Assembly (NCBI GenBank): GCA_012841845.1
Contig: DUTZ01000227.1
Coordinates: 1-6,316, forward strand
DNA length: 6,316 nt
Reading direction: 5' to 3'
Source of the DNA: Actinomycetales bacterium
Lineage (GTDB): Bacteria > Actinomycetota > Actinomycetes > Mycobacteriales > Mycobacteriaceae
Below, in pieces: positions 1 to 6,316 of the stretch. Under the pieces are notes generated by a model. That model ran no database searches, was not told where the DNA came from, and saw only the letters and a program-made list of their open reading frames with translations. How positions within the stretch are numbered: the stretch's first letter is position 1; the number at the start of each line of letters is the position of its first letter. Made by a program: the position numbers and the translations under genes.

Positions 1-134
1 AGGCCCCCGCCAAGAAGGCCTCGGCCACGAAGGCGGCCGCGAAGAAGGCCCCCGCCAAGAAGGCCTCGGCCGCGAAGACCCCCGCCAAGAAGGCCGCGGC
101 CAAGGCCGCCCGGAAGGCCCGCGCTCTCCGCTGA
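1..134 (+). CDS. C-terminal Lys/Ala/Pro-rich tail of an upstream protein (partial)
   Basis: The open frame enters from outside the window, reads codons from base 3 and stops at TGA 132-134. The 43 visible residues are almost only Ala, Lys and Pro, in PAKKA and AAKKA units, ending with a few Arg. Such tails are basic and disordered and usually bind nucleic acid; in actinobacteria they occur on HU-type and histone H1-like proteins and as extensions of other DNA- or RNA-binding proteins. No folded domain is visible, so the parent cannot be named. In related genomes uvrA lies upstream of infC, so a UvrA with a basic tail is one possibility and an HU-like protein another; both are guesses. The stop lies 9 bp from the stop of the convergent DUF1844 gene, with no room for a separate terminator. 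The frame is confident, the identity is not. Confidence 0.7.
   Translation, partial: APAKKASATKAAAKKAPAKKASAAKTPAKKAAAKAARKARALR
3..92 (+). repeat. Two tandem 45-bp coding repeats (PAKKA type)
   Basis: Bases 3-47 and 48-92 are two copies of a 15-codon unit. The first 24 bases of each copy are identical, encoding Ala-Pro-Ala-Lys-Lys-Ala-Ser-Ala, and the copies then diverge by substitution. A third, shorter PAKKA-like stretch follows to about base 104. The array probably continues to the left of the window. Repeats of this kind change length by slippage or unequal recombination. Confidence 0.75.
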
Positions 135-143
135 CCTGTGGGC

Positions 144-542
144 TCAGTAGACGGGGCCGGTGAACTTCTCGCCGGGGCCCTGACCGGGCTCGTCCGGGAA
201 GGCGCTCGCCTCGCGGAACGCGCGCTGCAGGCCCTGCAGCCCGTCGCGCACCACGCCCGCCTGCGGGCCGAGGTACTCGGCGGAGCCGGTGACGAGACCG
301 GCCAGGGCGCCGATGAGCTTGCGGGCCTCGTCGAGGTCGAGGTGCGTGCTGGCGGCGGGGTCGTCGTCGGAGAGCCCGAGCTTCTCCGCGGCGGCGCTCA
401 TGAGCACGACGATCGAGCGGGAGATGATCTCCTGGGCCGACACGTCGGCGAGGTCGACGATCTCCACCTCGCGCGCGTCGAGGTGCTCGTCGGTCTGGGG
501 CGCGTCGGCCTGATCGGCGGACGCGGGCTGCTCGCTGGTCAT
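144..542 (-). CDS. DUF1844 family protein, conserved hypothetical
   Basis: A 132-residue protein of unknown function, recognised as DUF1844, a family common in actinobacteria and often next to infC. The first 23 residues are polar and probably disordered. Residues 26-60 hold the conserved core: EIVDLADVSAQEII, then a small-residue helix LMSAAAEKLGL. Residues 66-92 carry the DLDEARKLIGALAGLVTG helix, and the tail from about 116 (PDEPGQGPGEKFTGPVY) is a strongly conserved end in relatives. There is no signal peptide, membrane helix or recognisable catalytic motif; the core looks like a small helical bundle. The ATG at 542-540 was chosen because homology begins just after it. The frame stays open upstream to about 911, but that stretch is Pro/Arg/Gly-rich and lies under the infC leader on the other strand. 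The gene is divergent from infC and convergent with the Lys/Ala-rich gene. Confidence 0.85.
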   Translation of the reverse strand: MTSEQPASADQADAPQTDEHLDAREVEIVDLADVSAQEIISRSIVVLMSAAAEKLGLSDDDPAASTHLDLDEARKLIGALAGLVTGSAEYLGPQAGVVRDGLQGLQRAFREASAFPDEPGQGPGEKFTGPVY

Positions 543-603
543 GGCGACCACTGTCCCACGTCGGCCCCGGGATTGTGGTGCCAGGTCGGGGCGGGGGCAC
601 GGT

Positions 604-632
604 TTGGGGGTCGGGGTCATTCCTGGTAAAGT
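604..632 (+). promoter_or_regulatory. Extended -10 promoter for the infC operon
   Basis: The -10 box TAAAGT (627-632) fits the actinobacterial SigA consensus TANNNT. It is preceded by TGG (624-626), giving the extended -10 motif TGN. Exactly 17 bases upstream is TTGGGG (604-609), which shares TTG with the -35 consensus. Transcription would start at about 638-640. This is the best housekeeping promoter I can see in the 391-bp gap between the divergent DUF1844 and infC genes. It implies an infC leader of about 295 nt. The assignment comes from sequence match only. Confidence 0.6.
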
Positions 633-647
633 CCAGTATCGACTGTG

Positions 648-671
648 GGAACCGGCCACCCGGCGGGTTCC
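648..671 (+). promoter_or_regulatory. Leader hairpin 1, next to the transcript 5' end
   Basis: GGAACC (648-653) pairs with GGTTCC (666-671). Inside, after a 1x1 mismatch, GCC (655-657) pairs with GGC (662-664) around a 4-nt loop. It begins about 10 nt after the predicted transcription start, where it could stabilise the RNA end or form part of a larger fold. Confidence 0.4.
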
Positions 672-690
672 GACGTCCAAGAGGAGCCCG

Positions 691-726
691 ATCTCCCACC
701 ATCCGACGCCCGCGACGGCAGTTTGA
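691..726 (+). CDS. Possible leader ORF 1 (11 codons, ATC start)
   Basis: GAGGAG (681-686), 4 nt and ATC (691-693) closely copy the infC start, where GAGGAG is followed 5 nt later by ATC. The frame would encode ISHHPTPATAV and stop at TGA 724-726. The same frame stays open upstream, so another start is possible. If ATC is used, its translation should, like that of infC, depend on IF-3, which normally rejects such codons. No homology supports it; the evidence is the copied ribosome-binding arrangement and the overlap with ORF 2. Confidence 0.25.
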   Translation: MSHHPTPATAV

Positions 727-788
727 TGGTCACCACCCCCGGCGCGGGGCCCGCGAGGATTCGTGGGACGTTCGTCGTCGGCGGGTGA
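726..788 (+). CDS. Possible leader ORF 2 (20 codons, ATG start)
   Basis: ATG at 726-728 shares a base with the stop of leader ORF 1 (TGATG), a typical stop-restart junction. The frame encodes MVTTPGAGPARIRGTFVVGG and stops at TGA 786-788, five bases before the strong hairpin at 794-829. It has no clear Shine-Dalgarno site of its own, so it would depend on coupling to ORF 1. A short ORF ending right before a terminator-like hairpin is the layout of classical attenuators, but nothing in the peptide, such as a run of one amino acid, names a signal. Third positions are GC-rich like real genes here, which is weak evidence in such a genome. Confidence 0.3.
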   Translation: MVTTPGAGPARIRGTFVVGG

Positions 789-793
789 GGAGT

Positions 794-829
794 GAGAGGC
801 CCCCGGTGTGTCCACCGCGGGGCCTTCTC
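794..829 (+). terminator. Leader hairpin 2, attenuator-like
   Basis: A long stem: GAG/AGGCCCC/CGGTG on the left arm (794-808) pairs with CACCG/GGGGCCT/CTC on the right arm (813-829), around the loop TGTC (809-812). There are 15 base pairs and two single-base bulges (C818, T826). The strength suits an intrinsic terminator, but no T-run follows (only CTTCTC inside the arm). Terminators in high-GC actinobacteria often lack one, so attenuation remains possible. The hairpin also contains the GTG at 808, the first usable canonical start in the infC frame, and would hide it from ribosomes. Confidence 0.45.
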
Positions 830-833
830 GGTT

Positions 834-853
834 CCACCGGCCCCGTCCGGTGG
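834..853 (+). promoter_or_regulatory. Leader hairpin 3
   Basis: CCACCGG (834-840) pairs perfectly with CCGGTGG (847-853) around a 6-nt loop, and two G-T wobbles can extend the stem outward. It starts 4 nt after hairpin 2. Its left arm could instead compete with part of hairpin 2, since both contain CCACCG/CGGTG units (CGGTG 804-808, CACCG 813-817, CCACCGG 834-840, CCGGTGG 847-853), so mutually exclusive folds are possible. Confidence 0.45.
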
Positions 854-879
854 GGTCCGGGGGTCCCTCGAGGGCGGAT

Positions 880-903
880 GCGCGACCGCGCCGGCGGTCG
901 TGC
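880..903 (+). promoter_or_regulatory. Leader hairpin 4, just upstream of the infC ribosome-binding site
   Basis: GCGCGACCGC (880-889) pairs with GCGGTCGTGC (894-903) around the tetraloop GCCG. The stem has ten pairs, one of them a G-T wobble. It ends 19 nt before the infC Shine-Dalgarno sequence, close enough for a protein or an alternative fold there to affect ribosome loading. Confidence 0.45.
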
Positions 904-922
904 CAGAGCAACCGTGTCTACC

Positions 923-933
923 GAGGAGGGCCC

Positions 934-936
<3 letters not shown>
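923..936 (+). promoter_or_regulatory. infC ribosome-binding site and ATC start
   Basis: GAGGAGG (923-929) is a near-perfect Shine-Dalgarno sequence, followed by GCCC and ATC at 934-936. No ATG, GTG or TTG lies in frame near the start of homology; the nearest upstream canonical start is GTG 808, inside a hairpin and 15 nt from its only SD-like sequence. This makes ATC the likely initiator. Confidence 0.7.
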
Positions 937-1500
<564 letters not shown>

Positions 1501-1532
1501 GCCACCGCGGCCGACCGCCGAGAAGAAGACCA

Positions 1533-1574
1533 CGGACGCCGCTGGCGTCCGCTCACCCGAGGCCCCACCGGGCC
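1533..1574 (+). promoter_or_regulatory. Two hairpins in the infC-rpmI gap
   Basis: The 105-nt gap holds a perfect 8-bp hairpin, CGGACGCC (1533-1540) with GGCGTCCG (1544-1551) and a 3-nt loop. A 5-bp hairpin follows, GGCCC (1561-1565) with GGGCC (1570-1574) and a 4-nt loop. They end 16 nt before the rpmI Shine-Dalgarno sequence. In E. coli, L20 represses rpmI by binding RNA structures in this part of the operon, so an L20 site is possible. RNA processing that sets the IF-3 to L35/L20 ratio is another reading. Confidence 0.4.
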
Positions 1575-1605
1575 CCGGGACGAACCATGCGAGGAAGAGG
1601 CGATC

Positions 1606-1800
1606 ATGCCGAAGATGAAGACCCACAAGGGCACCGCTAAGCGCTTCCGGAAGACCGGCTCGGGCAAGCTCGTCCGCCAGCAGGCCAACCGTCGCCACAT
1701 CATGGAGAAGAAGCCCACCAAGCGCACCCGTCGCCTCGACGGCCGCACCGACGTCGCCCCGGCCGACGTGCCCCGCGTCAAGCGGCTCCTCGGGCTCTGA
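1606..1800 (+). CDS. rpmI: 50S ribosomal protein L35
   Basis: A small, very basic protein of the large ribosomal subunit, 64 residues, the normal bacterial length. The family start [22 protein letters not shown] is complete, as are the central [20 protein letters not shown] and the end VKRLLGL. It sits on 23S rRNA and contributes to 50S assembly. The ATG start is supported by a purine-rich site (GAGGAAGAGG, 1591-1600) 5 nt upstream. It lies 105 bp after infC and 63 bp before rplT in the universal order. Confidence 0.97.
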   Translation: MPKMKTHKGTAKRFRKTGSGKLVRQQANRRHIMEKKPTKRTRRLDGRTDVAPADVPRVKRLLGL

Positions 1801-1822
1801 GCCCCCTCCACCCCAGAACGTA

Positions 1823-1839
1823 GGGTCGCCCGGCGGCCC
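1823..1839 (+). promoter_or_regulatory. Small hairpin in the rpmI-rplT gap
   Basis: GGGTCGC (1823-1829) pairs with GGCGGCCC (1833-1839 region) as seven pairs, one a G-T wobble, around a 3-nt loop. It lies 12 nt before the rplT Shine-Dalgarno site (AAGGA, 1852-1856). The TAGGGT at 1821-1826 also fits a -10 box, but no -35 match stands at the right distance, so I do not call a promoter. Confidence 0.25.
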
Positions 1840-1863
1840 ACCCAGACCAGTAAGGATTGATCA

Positions 1864-2244
1864 GTGGCACGCGTGAAGAGGGCTGTCAACGCCCAGAAGA
1901 AGCGTCGGGTTGTTCTCGAGTCCACCAAGGGCTACCGGGGGCAGCGGTCGCGCCTGTACCGCAAGGCCAAGGAGCAGATGCTCCACTCGATGACCTACAG
2001 CTACCGCGACCGTCGCCAGCGCAAGGGCGACTTCCGCAAGCTGTGGATCTCCCGCATCAACGCGGCGGCCCGCGCCAACGACATGACGTACAACCGCTTC
2101 GTCCAGGGCCTCAAGCTCGCGGGCGTCGAGGTGGACCGCAAGGTCCTCGCCGACCTCGCCGTGACCGACCCGGCCGCCTTCACGGCGCTCGTCGAGGTCG
2201 CGCGCAAGGCGCTGCCGAGCGACGTCAACGCGCCGGCCGCCTGA
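1864..2244 (+). CDS. rplT: 50S ribosomal protein L20
   Basis: L20 is an early-binding large-subunit protein needed to assemble 50S, and in other bacteria it represses its own operon by binding the mRNA. The 126 residues start at GTG 1864, with AAGGA (1852-1856) 7 nt upstream. The family start [14 protein letters not shown] is complete. The basic extension with [16 protein letters not shown] (about 24-39) threads along 23S rRNA, and [16 protein letters not shown] (about 47-62) plus [21 protein letters not shown] belong to the globular helical part. The end, PAFTALV through to NAPAA, matches mycobacterial L20 with a slightly shorter tail. It forms one operon with infC and rpmI. tsnR starts 11 nt after its stop. 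Confidence 0.97.
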   Translation: MARVKRAVNAQKKRRVVLESTKGYRGQRSRLYRKAKEQMLHSMTYSYRDRRQRKGDFRKLWISRINAAARANDMTYNRFVQGLKLAGVEVDRKVLADLAVTDPAAFTALVEVARKALPSDVNAPAA

Positions 2245-2255
2245 CGCAGGACGCA

Positions 2256-3080
2256 TTGACGCACACCCCGGGACGACCCGCGGATCCGTTCACCGAACGG
2301 ACCCCGCGGGTCGTCGCCGCTTCCAAGCTCCACCGCGCCGCCGCCCGGCGTAGGGCGGGGCGCTTCCTCGCCGAGGGGACCAACTCGGTGGAGGCCGCGC
2401 TCGCCACGGGCGCCGCAGCGGAGCTGTTCTGCACCCAGGACGCGCTCGAGCGGTTCCCGGGCCTCGTCGAGACCGCGCGGGGGGACGGCGTGGCCGTCTC
2501 CGTCGTCACCGACCGGGCGGCGCGGTCGCTGAGCGACACCGTCACCCCCACGGGGATCGTCGCCCTGTGCCGCACCGTGGCGCGGGGCCCCGGCAACGAT
2601 GGCCCCGCGGCGCCGCGTCTCGTCGCCGTGGGTCAGGCGCTCGCCGAGCCCGGCAACGTGGGAACGCTCGTCCGGGTGGCCGACGCGCTCGGCGCCGACG
2701 CGGTGTGGCTCACCGAGGGCGCCGCCGACCCCGAGAACCCCAAGGCCGTCCGCGCCTCCGCCGGCAGCCTGTTCCACGTGCCGGTGGTCCGCGGGATCGC
2801 CGAGGCCGACCTCGTCGGGCGCGCCCACGACGCCGGCCTGCAGGTGCTCGTGGCGACCGGCGACGGCGAGGTGGACGTCGAACGCGCCGACGAGCTACTC
2901 GCCCGGCCCACCGCTTGGGTGTTCGGCAACGAGGCCCACGGCGTGCCCGAGGCACTGTCCGCCGCAGCCGACGCCCGTGTCCGCATCCCGATCCGCGGCC
3001 GCGCGGAGAGCCTCAACATCGTCACCGCCGCGTCGATCTGCCTGCACTCCAGCGCGCGGGTCCGGGGCCGTCGTCCGTGA
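2256..3080 (+). CDS. tsnR: SpoU/TrmH family RNA 2'-O-methyltransferase (TsnR-like)
   Basis: This enzyme transfers methyl from S-adenosylmethionine to a ribose 2'-OH, most likely in 23S rRNA; the target nucleotide cannot be read from sequence. An N-terminal substrate-binding domain with KLHRAAARRRAGRFLAEG leads to the SPOUT catalytic domain. Its three motifs are present: NVGTLVR (134-140), FGNEAHG (223-229) and IPIRGRAESLN (244-254). The knot, Arg140, Glu226 and Asn254 are all intact. The TTG start at 2256 has AGGA 4 nt upstream and gives 274 residues. No ATG or GTG occurs in frame before the conserved part. Mycobacterial homologues begin close to the TERTPRV segment, so about ten residues are extra. 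The name follows the mycobacterial gene at this position; thiostrepton resistance is not implied. It lies 11 nt after rplT and overlaps the ABC-F gene by GTGA. Confidence 0.88.
   Translation: MTHTPGRPADPFTERTPRVVAASKLHRAAARRRAGRFLAEGTNSVEAALATGAAAELFCTQDALERFPGLVETARGDGVAVSVVTDRAARSLSDTVTPTGIVALCRTVARGPGNDGPAAPRLVAVGQALAEPGNVGTLVRVADALGADAVWLTEGAADPENPKAVRASAGSLFHVPVVRGIAEADLVGRAHDAGLQVLVATGDGEVDVERADELLARPTAWVFGNEAHGVPEALSAAADARVRIPIRGRAESLNIVTAASICLHSSARVRGRRP
2272..2315 (+). terminator. Strong 44-nt inverted repeat across the start of tsnR
   Basis: GACGACCCGCGG (2272-2283) pairs perfectly with CCGCGGGTCGTC (2304-2315), 12 base pairs. Inside, after a 2x3 internal loop, CCGTTC (2286-2291) pairs with GAACGG (2295-2300) around a 3-nt loop. 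The structure begins 27 nt after the rplT stop and lies within codons 6-20 of the called tsnR. No T-run follows. It could partly terminate ribosomal-protein transcription, lower translation of tsnR, or stabilise an rplT-containing mRNA end. The pairing is seen; the role is inferred. Confidence 0.5.
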
Positions 3081-4749
3081 CCGCCACCCTCACCGCTCGC
3101 GGGGTCGGGGCCACCCGGGGCGCGCGCACGTTGTTCGACGGGCTCGACCTCGTCGTCGCACCCGGCGACGTGTGGGGCCTCACCGGCCCCAACGGCGCCG
3201 GCAAGTCCACCCTGCTCCGGGCCCTGGCCGGGGAACCCGACGCCGAGATGTCCGGCGAGATCACCGTGAGCCCGCCCCACGCGACGGTCGGGTTGTTGCG
3301 GCAGGAGGTGGAGTGTGACGACGACGAGGACGTCCGCTCGTTCCTGCACCGCGTCACGGGGGTGGCCGACGCGCAGTCCGTGATGGATGCGCTCGCCGAG
3401 GAGATGTCGGGCACGACATCGGGCACAGAGGAGGCCGCCGGGGCCTACGGCGACGCCCTCGAACACTGGTTGGCGCTGGGCGGGGGAGACCTCGACGAGC
3501 GGATCCCCGCCGTGGCCGCGCGGCTCGGGCTGGCCGCGGAGGCGCTCGAGCTGCCGATGACCGCCCTCTCCGGCGGGCAGGCCGCCCGCGTGAACCTGGC
3601 CGCGGTGCTGCTGAGCCGGTACGACGTGCTCCTGCTGGACGAGCCGACCAACGACCTCGACCTGGCCGGCCTCGAGGTGCTCGAGGGGTTCATGCGTGCC
3701 GAGCGGCGCCCGATGGTGGTGGTGAGCCACGACCGCGAGTTCCTCGCCCGGTGCGTGACCGGGATGGTCGAGCTCGACGCCGCGCAGCGCCAGATCACGG
3801 TGTTCGACGGCGGCTACGAGGCCTTTCTCGCCGAGCGGGAACTGGCCCGGCGGCGCGCCCGCGAGGCCTACGAGGAGTACGCCGGCGAGGTGGACCGCCT
3901 CAAGGGGCGGCTGCAGACGCAGAAGACGTGGCTCGACAAGGGCGTGCGGACGGCGATGCGCAAGACCGGCGGCAGGGACCTCGAGCGGGACAAGCACATC
4001 CGCCACCGCGCCGGGCAGCGCACGGAGAAGCAGGCCGGCAAGATCGCCCAGACCGAGCGCGCTATGGAGCGGCTCGAGGTGGTGGCCGAGCCCCGCAAGG
4101 AGTGGGAGCTGCGGATGGAGATCGCGGCCGCGCCCCGCTCGGGGGCGGTGGTGGCGGTGCTCGACGATGCCGTGGTGCGCCGCGGCGACTTCGCCCTCGG
4201 CCCCGTCTCACTGCAGCTCGACGCGGGGGACCGCGTGCTGGTGAGCGGCCGCAACGGCGCGGGCAAGTCCACGCTCCTCGGACTCCTCGTGGGCGACCGC
4301 GCCCCGGACTCCGGCCGGGTCACCGTCGGTGCCGGGGTGGAGCCCGGGCGGGTCGACCAGGCGCGGGCGGCCTTCGACGGACCCCGGGCGCTGCTGGACG
4401 TGTTCTGCGAGGCCGCCGACCCGGACGGGCTCGACCCCACCGCGGCGCGGACCCTGCTGGCCAAGTACGGGCTCGGCGGCGAGCACGTGGGCCGGGCGTG
4501 CGACTCGCTCTCGCCGGGGGAGCGCACCCGGGCGGCGCTGGCGCTGCTCCAGCAGCGGGGCGTCAACCTCCTCGTGCTGGACGAACCCACCAACCACCTC
4601 GACCTGCCGGCGATCGAGCAACTCGAGCAGGCGGTGGAGGCCTTCGACGGCACGGTGCTGCTCGTGACCCACGACCGGCGGATGCGCGCGGCCTTCCGGG
4701 CCACGCGCGAGTTCGTGGTGGAGGCGGGCGCGGTCCGGGAGGGTCGGCG

Positions 4750-4753
<4 letters not shown>
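3077..4753 (+). CDS. ABC-F family ATPase (ribosome-associated type)
   Basis: This 558-residue protein has two ABC domains and no membrane segment, the layout of ABC-F proteins. These bind the ribosomal E site and adjust translation or displace antibiotics. Domain 1 has Walker A GPNGAGKST (37-45), signature LSGGQ (164-168), Walker B with DEPTN (188-192; catalytic Glu189) and His218. Domain 2 has GRNGAGKST (391-399), signature LSPGE (478-482), DEPTNHLD from 502 (catalytic Glu503) and His532. The stretch of about 240-350 between them is rich in Arg, Lys and Glu, with long helices; this is the family's tRNA-contacting linker. All catalytic residues are present, so it should hydrolyse ATP. GTG 3077 overlaps the tsnR stop by GTGA, with only a weak Shine-Dalgarno, so translation is probably coupled. 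Whether it gives resistance or is a housekeeping factor (EttA, Uup or Rv1473-like) cannot be settled by eye. From memory, M. tuberculosis lacks it at this locus. Confidence 0.9.

Positions 4754-6316
<1,563 letters not shown>

Larger units (their letters stand above)
638..933 (+). promoter_or_regulatory. Long structured 5' leader of infC-rpmI-rplT
   Basis: The stretch between the predicted transcription start and the infC start codon has no conserved protein but at least four strong hairpins (648-671, 794-829, 834-853, 880-903) and two possible short ORFs (691-726, 726-788). In Bacillus and relatives the infC-rpmI-rplT leader binds L20 and attenuates transcription, and in E. coli IF-3 and L20 each repress their own operon. 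A regulatory role here is therefore plausible. I cannot align this leader to the known L20 leader by eye, so it may be a different, actinobacterial element. That would be inference; what is seen is the length and the pairing. Confidence 0.5.

Noticed and set aside
224..240. Perfect hairpin GCTGCAG/CTGCAGC
   Set aside because: It falls in the conserved LQGLQ segment of the DUF1844 protein and arises from repeated Leu-Gln codons.
865..874. Palindrome CCCTCGAGGG as an operator
   Set aside because: It is a single 10-bp palindrome in GC-rich DNA between two larger hairpins, with no second copy in the window to suggest a binding site.
543..911. Extension of the DUF1844 frame upstream to 911 on the minus strand
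   Set aside because: The extension has no family resemblance and runs under the infC promoter and leader. Homology starts just after the ATG at 542.
808..933. GTG 808 as the start of infC, adding 42 residues
   Set aside because: The added stretch is Pro/Arg/Gly-rich, unlike any IF-3, lies in hairpins, and its nearest SD-like sequence is too far away. ATC 934 with GAGGAGG fits better.
2567..3076. Upstream extension of the ABC-F frame, and likewise 3751-4749 for the glycosyltransferase
   Set aside because: Both extensions overlap the preceding gene in another frame and are Arg/Pro-rich shadow sequence. The GTGA starts give normal family proteins.
2633..4006. Open frame of about 450 codons on the minus strand opposite tsnR and ABC-F
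   Set aside because: A shadow of the + strand genes, with no recognisable domain or ribosome-binding site.

Overview
This is a very GC-rich actinobacterial chromosomal window. The proteins look like those of the Mycobacteriales (Rhodococcus, Gordonia, Dietzia and mycobacterial relatives); the genus is inferred and was not searched. Most of it is the conserved translation cluster infC-rpmI-rplT-tsnR ... pheS. Between tsnR and pheS lie two further genes, an ABC-F ATPase and a capsule-type glycosyltransferase. From memory, these two are absent from the same position in Mycobacterium tuberculosis.

Layout. Bases 1-134 are the Lys/Ala-rich C-terminal end of a + strand gene. It converges, 9 bp apart, on a minus-strand DUF1844 gene (144-542). 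Bases 543-933 are not conserved protein-coding sequence but are full of signals. They hold an extended -10 promoter (604-632) and a leader of about 295 nt with at least four strong hairpins. They also hold two possible leader ORFs joined by a TGATG overlap. Then come infC (934-1500, probably starting at ATC), rpmI (1606-1800) and rplT (1864-2244). An rRNA 2'-O-methyltransferase gene (2256-3080, TTG start) follows; a 44-nt inverted repeat spans its first codons. The ABC-F gene (3077-4753) and the glycosyltransferase gene (4750-5697) are each joined to the gene before by a 4-bp GTGA overlap. After a 79-bp gap with a hairpin and a TANNNT -10 box, pheS begins at 5777, probably leaderless, and runs off the window.

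How the genes fit together. IF-3, L35 and L20 are translation initiation and 50S components. The SpoU enzyme modifies RNA, probably rRNA. The ABC-F protein is a ribosome-acting ATPase by family, and PheS charges tRNA-Phe. The glycosyltransferase is the functional outlier, yet by its overlap and Shine-Dalgarno site it is the most tightly coupled to the gene before it. I see no mobile element, CRISPR array, tRNA, rRNA or phage gene. The least explained parts are regulatory: the structured infC leader with its possible uORFs, the inverted repeat at the start of tsnR, and the coupled methyltransferase/ABC-F/glycosyltransferase set.
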